A stretch of 46,974 nucleotides of DNA from Laspinema olomoucense D3b (GCF_025370785.1 NZ_JAMXFA010000048.1:1-46974); one strand, 5' to 3'. Counted from the stretch's first letter, positions 33,088 to 41,124 are shown. A program made the numbers and translations. Notes: generated by a model not told the origin, from the sequence alone.

Positions 33088-33813
33088 ATGAGTGAAATTC
33101 GCGTTGCTTTAGTTGAAGACCATGACCTGACTCGGATAGGAATCCGAACCGCTTTGCAACAATCTGATGGAATCGTTGTTGTCGGCGATGCCGCCAACGG
33201 CACCTCGGGATTGAAGTTGCTGATGGATACAAAGCCCGATATTGGGATTGTTGATATTGGGTTACCGGATATTGATGGAATTGAAGTGACCCAGCGACTG
33301 CAACAAGCACAAGCGGCCCAAGGGCAGAATCCCAAAACCAAAATCTTGATCTTGACCTTTCAGGATAATGAAGATGCGGTTCTGGCTGCATTTGCTGCCG
33401 GTGCAGATTCTTACTGCATGAAGGATATTAGCTTTGAGGAATTGCTGGGAGTGGTTCGCCTCACCTACGAAGGTAACTCCTGGATTGATCCGGCGATCGC
33501 CGGAATCGTCCTCAAGCAGGCCCGCACGACGAATACCCAACCCACCCTAGGCTCTCAGAAGAAAGAAACGGTAACGATTAAGGCTCCCGAACCGGAATAT
33601 AGCCAAATTATCGAAGCCTATCCTCTGACGGAACGAGAACTAGAAGTTTTAGAACTGATTGTCCAAGGGTACAATAACGCCGAAATTTCCGAAAAGCTGT
33701 ACATCACTGTGGGTACGGTGAAAACTCACGTTCGGAATATATTAAACAAGCTCTGTGCGAATGACCGCACCCAAGCTGCGGTTTTGGCGTTGCGCTCTGG
33801 ATTAGTTGGATAA
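33088..33813 (+). CDS. NarL/LuxR-type response regulator
   Basis: This 241-residue regulator has an N-terminal receiver (about 4-125: ALVEDHDLTRIG acidic residues, phospho-acceptor Asp in IGIVDIGLPDIDG near 57, Thr in LILTFQDN, Lys in YCMKDIS) and, after a Glu/Thr-rich linker, a C-terminal LuxR helix-turn-helix (LTERELEVLELIVQGYNNAEISEKLYITVGTVKTHVRNILNKL, about 179-221). It is a DNA-binding output of a two-component system. It lies divergently, 1.6 kb from the large kinase, and no sensor is directly beside it. The start ATG has only a weak upstream purine signal (AATAG). A strong hairpin follows the stop. Confidence 0.94.
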   Translation: MSEIRVALVEDHDLTRIGIRTALQQSDGIVVVGDAANGTSGLKLLMDTKPDIGIVDIGLPDIDGIEVTQRLQQAQAAQGQNPKTKILILTFQDNEDAVLAAFAAGADSYCMKDISFEELLGVVRLTYEGNSWIDPAIAGIVLKQARTTNTQPTLGSQKKETVTIKAPEPEYSQIIEAYPLTERELEVLELIVQGYNNAEISEKLYITVGTVKTHVRNILNKLCANDRTQAAVLALRSGLVG

Positions 33814-34617
33814 TTTGAGGGGTTATATCATGTTTGCTGGAACAGGGGCACTGATCTAACCCCCTTTCCCCCTTCCTTTGCTAGGAAGGGGGAGAAGAGG
33901 AAGAGATGTTTTTTTAGGTTAATCCACCGGACTGGATATTAGGGGTTGAGCCGGAGGGATTTGAGTTGTAGGAATGGGGAGTTTTGCGGCGATCGCACAG
34001 ACTCTTTGAGAATGGAAAGTCCCCCAATCGATCTACCTTGGGATAGAGGTATAGCTCCCCTGGGGTTGAGTAAGCTAAAGAAGATATTCATCAGTCAAAA
34101 ACTGGACAGTTTTAATCCTCGGAATATCGCGGTTAAACTGCCTAAACTTGGGTAGGGCGATCGCCAATGCCCTGGAAGTCAGAGGGTACTTGATTCATCC
34201 TGCGCCTTCAATCTCCCTTTCCCCGGCCAAAGCTTACGAAAAGTGCTTCTGTTTTGCAATAGTCCAGCAGAGTTGAAGATTGAGGGTCCGACCCTAACTC
34301 CCTAAATTTTTCTCCCTCCCGGGAGAGAGAAAGGGGGCACTCAAGCGCTAACAACAGGTGGGGTTTAGGATTCTCTAACCCAAATCCCCACCTTCGGTAA
34401 AGCGGTAAATCCTCTGGATTGATTAAAAGGGTTTAGTTAGCGATTGAGCTATCTAAGCCCTATTTTAATAAAACCCTAACCCATCTTTACTCAAACCGGG
34501 CCGATGAGGGAGAATTTCCCCCGAAGGTAATCCCCTTTTTTTTAGGGGTTTTCTGAAGAAGCCTGATTAAATTAAACACGCCCTTGAAAATTTTTTTAAC
34601 AACAACAAGGAACAAAA
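33814..34617. other. Intergenic region of 800 bp without a recognised gene
   Basis: Beyond the hairpin at 33868-33892 there is nothing I recognise. A short open frame from 33946 is not supported by composition or family likeness. The last 70 bases are AT-rich and lead to an AAGGAAC ribosome site before the ATG at 34618. Confidence 0.45.
33868..33892 (+). terminator. Hairpin downstream of the NarL-type regulator
   Basis: CCCCCTTCC (33868-33876) and GGAAGGGGG (33884-33892) form a perfect 9-bp stem, extendable by T-A, with a 7-base loop. A T-run begins about 17 bases later, so it is probably a transcript 3' end. Confidence 0.6.
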
Positions 34618-35520
34618 ATGGTAAAAATAAAGCAACTGTTTAGGCTGTTAAAACTGGCCTTTTCCGAATGGCAACAAGATAATGCAGGGCGATTGGCGGC
34701 GGCCTTAGCCTATTATACCATTTTCTCTTTAGCGCCGATCTTAATTATTGCGATCGCCGTGGCCGCAGTCATCTTTGGGCAAGATGCTGCCCAAGGGGAA
34801 ATTGTCCGCCAACTTCAAGGCACGATCGGCACTGAAGGGGCACAAGTCATCGAAACCATGATTGAGAATACCAGGCAAACCGGGTCAGGTATTTGGGCAA
34901 CCCTGATCAGTCTGGGTTTACTCATATTTGGAGCAACGGGACTCTTTAACGAACTCCAGGGTTCTCTCAATACGATATGGAACGTAAAACCCAAACCAGG
35001 ACGCGGGATAAAAGGAATGCTCCAAGACCGCTTTTTATCCTTTGCCATGATTCTCACCATTGGGTTTTTACTGCTGGTTTCCCTGGTGCTAAGTGCCGCC
35101 TTAGCTGCAATTGGAAACTTCTTCAGCCATCTGGTTCCCGATATGCTCATGGGGCTGTGGCAAGTGTTAGATTTCTTCCTCTCCTTTGGGGTGATTACTG
35201 TGTTATTTGCCATGATTTATAAAGTCTTGCCCGATGTCAAAATTGCCTGGACTGATGTTTGGCTAGGGGCGATCGTTACGGCGTTACTCTTTGTTATCGG
35301 TAAAACTTTAATTGGCTTGTACTTAGGAAATAGCACCATTGGTTCGACCTACGGTGCAGCGGGTTCTTTAGTGGTTTTATTGTTGTGGGTTAACTTTTCG
35401 GCACAAATTTTATTTTTTGGGGCCGAGTTTACCCAGGTTTATGCCAACCGCTATGGATCTCGCATCGTTCCAACGGAAAATGCCATAGCTGTAGGGGATG
35501 AAAACCCGAATCCCCGTTAA
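34618..35520 (+). CDS. YihY/BrkB family inner-membrane protein
   Basis: The 300-residue product has about six hydrophobic helices and the family signatures DNAGRLAAALAYYTIFSLAPILIIAIAVA (about 21-49) and, in the second half, VLPDVKIAWTDVWLGAIVTALLF..LGNSTIGSTYGAAGSLVVLLLWVNFSAQILFFGAEFTQVYA (about 202-280). YihY-type proteins sit in the plasma membrane; function is not firmly known, and older annotations as ribonuclease BN are wrong. It is the first gene of a same-strand run of stress-type genes. An AAGGAA ribosome-binding signal lies 6-7 bases upstream of the ATG. Confidence 0.92.
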   Translation: MVKIKQLFRLLKLAFSEWQQDNAGRLAAALAYYTIFSLAPILIIAIAVAAVIFGQDAAQGEIVRQLQGTIGTEGAQVIETMIENTRQTGSGIWATLISLGLLIFGATGLFNELQGSLNTIWNVKPKPGRGIKGMLQDRFLSFAMILTIGFLLLVSLVLSAALAAIGNFFSHLVPDMLMGLWQVLDFFLSFGVITVLFAMIYKVLPDVKIAWTDVWLGAIVTALLFVIGKTLIGLYLGNSTIGSTYGAAGSLVVLLLWVNFSAQILFFGAEFTQVYANRYGSRIVPTENAIAVGDENPNPR

Positions 35521-35734
35521 AAAAAGGGCCTGTAAAAAATTGAATCAGTTAATTCTAAGGTTTATCCCTGGGGTGTTTTTCAAGGGAGGAACTCTAAACG
35601 GTTACAGGGAGAGGATTTCCTGAATTTCTCTATCGATAGGAGTAGGGGGAAACTTACTCCCATAGATAGTTTAATTAAGCAGGGATCACCGGATAAGGTG
35701 TAAAGAGACTAAATAAAACATTGAGGGAATACTC

Positions 35735-36136
35735 ATGGATAAACAAAAAATGGATAACAAAGAAACCGTTAATAACAAGGTCACGGAACCTGTAGAAGGG
35801 CCGGTGCATTACGATCGCGGAATCATTCCGGCAGAAGTGGCAGCGCGCAAAGAGCGTGAGGGTGACAAGTTTATGAAAGCTCCCTCTAATGCAGATGAAC
35901 CTCATGAAAATCCGGATCATACCCGTGATGGCTTTACGGTAGACCAAGAAGGTTTGATTAATAACTATGCGATCGAACCTGAAATGTATATCAATGAGCC
36001 GGGTGACTTGCGCGAAAAAGAAGAAGCTCTCAAAGCCGAACGTGCTCGTGAATATGACGAAGTTCATGACAATGACGAGGATGGGAAGCTGACGATGGAA
36101 GGCGATCGCCGTGGAAAAGGTCCAGGCATCATTTAA
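35735..36136 (+). CDS. Small acidic disordered protein, unknown
   Basis: This 133-residue protein is hydrophilic throughout, rich in Glu, Asp, Lys and Arg, with almost no hydrophobic core. It has no signal peptide, membrane segment or Cys, so it is predicted to be intrinsically disordered. Recognisable stretches are HYDRGIIPAEVAARKEREGDKFMKAP and EALKAERAREYDEV. GAGGG lies 7 bases before the ATG. I do not recognise a named family. Its position between YihY and Dps suggests a stress-protective or hydration-related role, which is inference. Confidence 0.75.
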   Translation: MDKQKMDNKETVNNKVTEPVEGPVHYDRGIIPAEVAARKEREGDKFMKAPSNADEPHENPDHTRDGFTVDQEGLINNYAIEPEMYINEPGDLREKEEALKAERAREYDEVHDNDEDGKLTMEGDRRGKGPGII

Positions 36137-36149
36137 CTAAGTCGCAACC

Positions 36150-36168
36150 GGGGAACAGTCGTTTCCCC
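36150..36168. terminator. Short hairpin between the acidic protein and dps
   Basis: GGGGAA (36150-36155) and TTCCCC (36163-36168) form a 6-bp stem with a 7-base loop and no T-run. It is a weak structure that may separate the two transcripts or simply be an attenuator. Confidence 0.3.
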
Positions 36169-36231
36169 CCAATCTATACTCTGAACTTTTCAAAACCGCA
36201 GTAAAACAGTCTACTCATTAGAGGAATAAGA

Positions 36232-36744
36232 ATGACAGCTACTCTTGGAATGTCTGCTCAAAGTCAAAATCCGATCAGCGTCAATATCGGGATTGACGAC
36301 AGCACCCGAGAAGAAATTGCTCAAGGGTTATCCCGGGTGTTGGCCGATAGCTATACCCTTTATCTGAAAACTCATAATTTTCACTGGAACGTCACGGGAC
36401 CCCTATTTAGCACCCTGCATCTCATGTTTGAGGAGCAGTATCAAGAATTAGCCCTAGCAGTCGATGAAATTGCCGAGCGGATTCGCGCTTTGGGGTTTCC
36501 TGCTCCTGCTACTTATGCGAAGTTTTCTAGCCTGACTTCGATTGAAGACAATGAGGGCATTCCCGAGGCGAAAGAAATGATTCGCTTGTTAGTTCAAGGG
36601 CAAGAAACCGTGGTCCGCACCTCCCGGGAAATGCTTTCGCTCCTAGAGGAAGCCAATGACCAACCCACCTTAGATTTGCTGACCAAACGGATGCAAATCC
36701 ATGAGAAAAATGCCTGGATGCTTCGTAGTATGTTAGCGGGTTAA
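36232..36744 (+). CDS. dps: Dps-family ferritin-like DNA-protection protein
   Basis: The 170-residue product has the Dps four-helix bundle with the inter-subunit ferroxidase residues His51 (in THNFHWNVTGP), His63, Asp78 and Glu82. The spacing of 12, 15 and 4 is exactly that of canonical Dps. It forms dodecamers that oxidise Fe(II) with hydrogen peroxide and store iron, protecting DNA. The N-terminus is short and neutral, without the Lys-rich DNA-binding tail of E. coli Dps. GAGG lies 7 bases before the ATG. The nearby Fur-family gene and the PfpI-ferritin fusion fit an iron/oxidative-stress setting. Confidence 0.95.
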   Translation: MTATLGMSAQSQNPISVNIGIDDSTREEIAQGLSRVLADSYTLYLKTHNFHWNVTGPLFSTLHLMFEEQYQELALAVDEIAERIRALGFPAPATYAKFSSLTSIEDNEGIPEAKEMIRLLVQGQETVVRTSREMLSLLEEANDQPTLDLLTKRMQIHEKNAWMLRSMLAG

Positions 36745-36844
36745 TCGCTGCTGTTCAGCAAATCCAAAGGGAGTGAGGTCATTTTGAAAGCCTAGAAAAT
36801 GGTATGACCCACTCTCTAGCTAGAAAATCGTTGCAGTATTAGGC

Positions 36845-36862
36845 AAGAAAACCGGGTTTCTT
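36845..36862. repeat. Palindromic AAGAAAACCGGGTTTCTT repeat
   Basis: The 18-base near-palindrome is the closest of the three copies to a perfect inverted repeat and could form a small hairpin. Confidence 0.65.
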
Positions 36863-36893
36863 AACTGAATTGGTGCTAATTGAGCAACAAAGG

Positions 36894-36915
36894 AAGGTCC
36901 AGAAACCCGGTTTCT
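36894..36915. repeat. AAGGTCC-AAACCCGGTTTCT repeat, copy at 36894
   Basis: It matches 32900-32921 at 21 of 22 positions, in the same orientation. Its core pairs in inverted fashion with 36845-36862, so the two copies could form a hairpin 3' of dps. Confidence 0.65.
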
Positions 36916-37073
36916 TGTTCTCTTTATTAAATCCAGTGACGCAGTAGGGGGATTGCACCCCATCCAATCAGCCCAGAAAAATTAACCTAGGGTCATCTAC
37001 AGGAACTCTACACTCAATTTCCAGGAGAGCGTACCCCTGGGGAACATTTTTTCATCAATTTTGGAGGCTTTTT

Positions 37074-37568
37074 ATGAAGTTTACTACCTTATTGAACCGT
37101 AAAAATTCGGGATTATTAGGCACAGTTTTTACTAGCCTCTTGCTGGGAGCAGTTGCCTTTCCCATTGCCAGCATTGCTCAGAATAGTCCCACTGAAGAGA
37201 ACAAATTACAGGCTCAGGCACAACCGATGCCCCTACCCCAGAACGTGCAAATGCCCGTAGCTTACGTGCCGCCGGGAACGGCGCCCGTTGCGGTAGAAAT
37301 CATCAATAGCACCAATACTCCGATTACCTACGAGGCGATCGGGGAGACTGGCGATCGCACCCTCGTCGGGGGCGAAGGAGCCATGCTGATGGATCTGCAA
37401 ATTCCCTTAACCGTCACCTTTGAGCGACCCGATGGGGGGCTGATTCAGGCCGAACCCCAAGTGATTGCCCCAGGAGAGATTCGGATTTATCTCACAGAAG
37501 CCAACAACTTAGACTCAGACATCACCAACATGAGGATTGAGCCTAACGGTAGTATGTACCTGTACTAA
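37074..37568 (+). CDS. Secreted or periplasmic protein of unknown function
   Basis: The 164-residue product has a signal peptide (Arg/Lys-containing n-region, hydrophobic SGLLGTVFTSLLLGAVAFPIA, likely cleavage after ASIA). The mature part has a Pro/Gln-rich start (about 48-68) and a compact beta-rich domain (PVAVEIINSTNTPITYEAIGETGDRTLVGGEGAML...VIAPGEIRIYL). It has no Cys and no catalytic motif. GGAGG lies 6 bases upstream of the ATG, suggesting strong translation. It lies in the stress-type gene run. The domain resembles small secreted cyanobacterial proteins I cannot name. Confidence 0.8.
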   Translation: MKFTTLLNRKNSGLLGTVFTSLLLGAVAFPIASIAQNSPTEENKLQAQAQPMPLPQNVQMPVAYVPPGTAPVAVEIINSTNTPITYEAIGETGDRTLVGGEGAMLMDLQIPLTVTFERPDGGLIQAEPQVIAPGEIRIYLTEANNLDSDITNMRIEPNGSMYLY

Positions 37569-37833
37569 ACTCACAAACTGCCAAAAGCCGAACCTCACCA
37601 GATAAAAACCCGAGTCTTTTTTAGGGTGAGGTTTCGGCAGCTAGGCGATCGCCCTCGTATAGTCATACTTTTCCCCCCTGGAGCCGAGTCCGTAGATAGG
37701 GCGCAACTCTGTGATATACCTGAACCGTCAATTCTTCCTAACCGAATAATAAACAATAAAGATAAAATCCAAAGTGCATTTTATCTCACTTTTGGATTTA
37801 CACTGCAAACTTAATTAACTAAAATCTCACTTT

Positions 37834-38928
37834 ATGTCTACCAACAACTCACAGCCCACACCCCGAATCGCCATTCTCATTGAAGAAGGAGTGGAAGATT
37901 CAGAATTTAAAGTTCCTTATACAGCATTTCAACAAGCCGGGGCCAAAGTCTCTGTACTGGGGTCCGGGATGAATCAAACCTATCATGGTAAAAACGGGAA
38001 AGTTTCCATCCAACCCGATGGCACCACCACGGAGGCGCGCGCTCAAAGCTTCGATGCGGTAATCATTCCCGGGGGTGCGGCACCGGACAAAATGCGAACC
38101 AACCCCAACACGATCGCCTTCGTTCAAGAAGCCGCTGCCTTGGGAAAATTAATCGCTGCCGTCTGCCACGGACCCCAAGTCCTCATCGAAGCCGACTTAC
38201 TTCGGGGACGTCGTGCCACCGGCTTTATCTCCATCCGCAAAGATATGGAAAATGCCGGTGCCACCTATATTGATGAAGCCGTAACCACCGACGGCAACCT
38301 GATCTGCTCTCGGCAACCGGGTGATTTAGCCATTTTCACGACCGCCATTCTCTCTAGGCTGAATTTGAGCATTCCCGACCAATCCCTACCCGATCGCACC
38401 GACACTTCTGCAGAATGGTGGCAACTTGCCGAAGCTTGGGGTGGATCAACCCGTCAGGAAATTATCGACGGCTTGCTCAAGGCAATGGCGGGAGAACGCT
38501 ATAGCCAAGAAGCCTTTAAACATTATGCTGAAATCACCGCCGATAGTGCGACTCGCTTGCTGTTGTTAGAGATTTGGGAAGAAAAAGTCAGTCATATTGA
38601 ACTGTTGGAAAGCCGCCTGCGAACCCTGGGAGAACAACTATTTTTACCGGCAATGGCTGCTGCTGCCTTCGCTTCTTTACGGAACATTTTACCCGCTGGA
38701 AATGACATCACCATTTTGCGTCAAGCCTTGGGGGATATTCAAACTGGGGTGATTGACTGTTTTCACTTGCAAGTGCAGTTTACGGACCCCGTGTCCACGA
38801 TGATTTTTAGTAGCATTGAACGGGACCTGGCTAAGGCAGAGCGACGCTTGGCCTGTCTGTACCAAGAACGGATAGGCTTGAAAGAGCCGGAACCGGCGCA
38901 ACCGACTACCCTGGTGGGAATTGTTTAA
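37834..38928 (+). CDS. DJ-1/PfpI domain fused to a ferritin-like helical domain
   Basis: The 364-residue product has an N-terminal DJ-1/PfpI domain (about 9-178), with the nucleophile-elbow Cys111-His112 (AAVCHGPQVLI), FDAVIIPGGAAPDKMR and the GNLICSRQPGDL end. A helical domain of about 150 residues follows (about 195-348), with Glu/His-rich helices: GERYSQEAFKHYAE (221-233), EIWEEKVSHIELLESRL (246-262), LGDIQTGVIDCFHLQVQF, and SSIERDLAKAERRL. PfpI-like proteins act as chaperones, deglycases or hydratases; ferritin-like bundles handle iron or redox. The diiron ligand pattern is not fully canonical (Glu250 and His254 are four residues apart), so catalysis in the second domain is uncertain. A hairpin terminator follows. 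Confidence 0.85.
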   Translation: MSTNNSQPTPRIAILIEEGVEDSEFKVPYTAFQQAGAKVSVLGSGMNQTYHGKNGKVSIQPDGTTTEARAQSFDAVIIPGGAAPDKMRTNPNTIAFVQEAAALGKLIAAVCHGPQVLIEADLLRGRRATGFISIRKDMENAGATYIDEAVTTDGNLICSRQPGDLAIFTTAILSRLNLSIPDQSLPDRTDTSAEWWQLAEAWGGSTRQEIIDGLLKAMAGERYSQEAFKHYAEITADSATRLLLLEIWEEKVSHIELLESRLRTLGEQLFLPAMAAAAFASLRNILPAGNDITILRQALGDIQTGVIDCFHLQVQFTDPVSTMIFSSIERDLAKAERRLACLYQERIGLKEPEPAQPTTLVGIV

Positions 38929-38942
38929 ATTTTCAACAGAGA

Positions 38943-38980
38943 AAGGTGAGTGATTCAGGCGATCGCTCACCTTCTTTGTG
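38943..38980 (+). terminator. Terminator hairpin after the PfpI-ferritin gene
   Basis: AAGGTGAGTGAT (38943-38954) pairs with ATCGCTCACCTT (38962-38973; one G-T), with a 7-base loop, followed by CTTTGTGG. It lies 15 bases past the stop codon. Confidence 0.7.
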
Positions 38981-39032
38981 GTTACCCCTGTAGAACAGAC
39001 TCAATGGGTTTAAAACTGTTTTAATCATATCC

Positions 39033-39141
39033 AATCCGGTTGTGATAGGTCTATAAAAACCCACACCCTCAAGGGTGGGTCTATACGGACGAAGCCCGCC
39101 TACGCGGGCTGGAGAGAAAAACGACTTTTAACAACCGGATT
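39033..39141. repeat. Repeat element bounded by inverted AATCCGGTTGT termini
   Basis: AATCCGGTTGT (39033-39043) and ACAACCGGATT (39131-39141) are perfect 11-bp inverted repeats enclosing the 56-bp repeat at 39055-39110. A similar ACAACCGGATTT end lies near 40768-40779, and copy 1 (5534) has a degenerate left end beginning CCAATCC. This looks like a small nonautonomous palindromic (MITE-like) element. Confidence 0.7.
39055..39110. repeat. 56-bp dispersed double-hairpin repeat, copy 2
   Basis: It matches 5534-5589 at 51 of 56 positions in the same orientation, containing ACCCTCAAGGGT and AGCCCGCCTACGCGGGCT. Confidence 0.8.
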
Positions 39142-39222
39142 TGGTATCAGAAGGTTACATAGGGCGCAGAATAGGAAAGTCGTTCAGACTTTAAAAATAC
39201 TCATAAAAACAGGAGATAAAAA

Positions 39223-40545
39223 ATGAAAACCGAATCCAATAAGCTGCAAACTGGACTCAAGGAACAAGGGGTCAAATCCAATAACTCAGCCTGCAAACAA
39301 GTGGGTGCAACAGTGGGAGATGTGCAAGAAAATATTAATAAAGCTGCTTTAGAAGTGAGTAAGGTGGCGGTGGATAAAGTGGCAGAAACCATCGAATTTG
39401 TGGGGGCGATCGCCCAGGGAAACAGCGGGGGAGTTGCCTTTGATGTGGCTTCGTTAAGCGCAACGGCTGTTGAAGCCGCTGGACAAGCCAGCCAATGGGC
39501 CTCGGAAGCGGGAAAATCGGTAACTCAAAATGCCTCGAAGACTGCCGACACTGCGACCAAAGAATCGATGAAATTGTTTGATCGCACGGTTTTAGAAACG
39601 GGAAAAGCCCTCTCGTTTATTGGAGAAAACCCGGTTCTTAAAAAATTCGCTAAAGTCTTTAAAGCCCAATGGCTGCTGAATTTAGTCGGACACGTGGATA
39701 TAGACAAAGCTGAAGCCGAAGTTCGCAAGTTGCAGCAAGAGTATCCTCATGAAAGCCCCAATGAGATTGCCCATCGGATTATGGTGGAAAAATCCCTTTA
39801 TGCCGGGGGGATTGGATTGGTCAGTAGTATTCTGCCCGGACTGGCCCTAGCCTTGTTGGGGGTGGATGTGGTAGCAACAACCGCATTACAGGCAGAAATG
39901 GTTTATCAGATTGCCGGTGCTTATGGCATGGATTTAAAAGATCCGGCGCGTCGAGGGGAAGTGTTAGCGATTTTTGGCTTATCCCTGGGAGGGTCAGCGG
40001 CATTGAAAGGGGGATTAGGGGTGTTGCGGAACCTGCCAGTAGCGGGGATGGCGATCGGGGCGAGTTCTAATGCGGTGATGTTGTATGGATTGGGATATGC
40101 AGCTTGTCGTTTTTATGAAGCGAAGACAAATCCGCTGACTCAGGAGGCGGCGACTCAAGCATTAGAACAAGAGAATCAGGAGTATTTGGAACGGGCGATC
40201 GCCCAAAAAGATGTCATGGACCGGATTTTGATTCATCAGATTTTGGCGTCCCGTCCGGATACCTCTTGGGCGGAGATTTTGCCGGAATTAAAGCAATTAA
40301 ACTTTACTACGGAGTCCTTGAAGGCGATCGAGGCGGAGATTGAGCATCCGGTCCCCTTGCCGGAACTACTCAATCTCCTCGATCGCGATTTTGCTTATCC
40401 GTTGTTAGCCCAATGTTGCCGAATTGCTCAAATCGATGGGGTAATCACCGATCAAGAACAGCAGGTGATGGAGGCGATCGCTCACCATTTCCAAATTGAC
40501 CTGCAAGAGGTTCAGGCGATGATTAGCGCACCGCCACAAGAATGA
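39223..40545 (+). CDS. LEA-like/EcsC (DUF697-like)/TerB-like protein
   Basis: The 440-residue product has an Ala/Lys-rich, LEA-like helical N-terminus (about 20-135; ASKTADTATKES-type repeats), then a hydrophobic EcsC or DUF697-like core (about 190-300: YAGGIGLVSSILPGLALALLGVDVVATTALQAEMVYQIAGAYGMDLKDPARRGEVLAIF). The C-terminus (about 393-432, LLAQCCRIAQIDGVITDQEQQVMEAIAHHFQI) resembles TerB. EcsC-like cores are membrane-associated. The function is unknown; context suggests a membrane stress role. AGGAG lies 7 bases upstream of the ATG. The 3' end is partly duplicated just downstream. Confidence 0.8.
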   Translation: MKTESNKLQTGLKEQGVKSNNSACKQVGATVGDVQENINKAALEVSKVAVDKVAETIEFVGAIAQGNSGGVAFDVASLSATAVEAAGQASQWASEAGKSVTQNASKTADTATKESMKLFDRTVLETGKALSFIGENPVLKKFAKVFKAQWLLNLVGHVDIDKAEAEVRKLQQEYPHESPNEIAHRIMVEKSLYAGGIGLVSSILPGLALALLGVDVVATTALQAEMVYQIAGAYGMDLKDPARRGEVLAIFGLSLGGSAALKGGLGVLRNLPVAGMAIGASSNAVMLYGLGYAACRFYEAKTNPLTQEAATQALEQENQEYLERAIAQKDVMDRILIHQILASRPDTSWAEILPELKQLNFTTESLKAIEAEIEHPVPLPELLNLLDRDFAYPLLAQCCRIAQIDGVITDQEQQVMEAIAHHFQIDLQEVQAMISAPPQE

Positions 40546-40604
40546 TGGGGGAGATGGGGAGGATGGGGGAGATGGGGAGGATTAGCGCACCGCCACACGA
40601 ATAA
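40521..40604. repeat. Duplicated 3' end of the EcsC-like gene with microsatellite spacer
   Basis: A 25-base segment (40521-40545, spanning the stop codon) is repeated at 40580-40604 with two differences. The 34 bases between are GGGGGAGAT/GGGGAGGAT-type repeats. It reads as a recent tandem duplication or slippage event. Confidence 0.75.
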
Positions 40605-40683
40605 ACCCCAACCCCCTGGAGGCTTTGCGGTTAACGCGAATCAGGACTTCAGGGAATTTTAGGAGCTCATCCGAATCTGTAGG

Positions 40684-40707
40684 CGGGGCAGTCTATCAAC
40701 TGCCCCG
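40684..40707. terminator. Strong hairpin between EcsC-like and ndhM genes
   Basis: CGGGGCAGT (40684-40692) and ACTGCCCCG (40699-40707) form a perfect 9-bp stem with a CTATCA loop, between two convergent genes. No T-run on either side, so it is a dispersed palindrome or bidirectional 3'-end structure. Confidence 0.5.
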
Positions 40708-40782
40708 ACTCTGTAGGGAAGATGACCCCACAGCCCGAGGGTGGGGCTTCCGTTTTAAACCCGAGCACAACCGGATTTGAGA

Positions 40783-41121
40783 TTACTGGTCCTCGTAGAC
40801 CATTTGGGGTAAACCCATGCTGTAGTTTTGGACGCGACTGTTGAGGTTATAGGAGAGTTCTCCACCTTGGAGAAGCGATCGCAAATAATACTCCAGATCC
40901 GAACCGATGCGGCGTAAATTGTACTCCGTTAAATCTTCCCCGCTGTAAGAATCAACCAGTTCATCAAACTTGCGATAAACCTTCTGTAACGTCGGTTCAG
41001 ACCAGTTAAACTCATTATCCGGATCCACATCAAGGGTTAATAAGTCTGGACTCGGAGCAAACTCATTATCTTGCACCTCTGCCGTAAAAATCCGAATGTG
41101 ACGGGTCGTTGACTTGAGCAT
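40783..41121 (-). CDS. ndhM: NDH-1 subunit M
   Basis: From ATG 41121 (a second ATG is at 41124) the product is 112 residues and matches the conserved cyanobacterial/chloroplast NdhM: LKSTTRHIRIFTAEV, LTLDVDPDNEFNWSE, VYRKFDELVD, DLTEYNLRRIGSDLEYYLRSLLQGGELSYNLNSRVQNYSMGLP. NdhM is a peripheral-arm subunit of the photosynthetic NDH-1 complex, which carries out ferredoxin-dependent plastoquinone reduction, cyclic electron flow and CO2 uptake. Other ndh genes are not adjacent, as usual for ndhM. It is transcribed divergently from the PP2C gene. Confidence 0.95.
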   Translation of the reverse strand: MLKSTTRHIRIFTAEVQDNEFAPSPDLLTLDVDPDNEFNWSEPTLQKVYRKFDELVDSYSGEDLTEYNLRRIGSDLEYYLRSLLQGGELSYNLNSRVQNYSMGLPQMVYEDQ

Positions 41122-41124
41122 CAT

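Larger units (their letters stand above)
36745..37073. other. Intergenic region with facing palindromic repeats
   Basis: No gene. Two copies of the AAACCCGGTTT-core repeat (36845-36862 and 36894-36915) lie about 30 bases apart. GGAGG sits 6 bases before the ATG of the next gene. Confidence 0.5.

Noticed and set aside
38400-38928. Canonical diiron ferritin site in the PfpI fusion
   Set aside because: Glu250 and His254 are four residues apart and helix C and D ligands are not obvious, so only ferritin-like fold is suggested.
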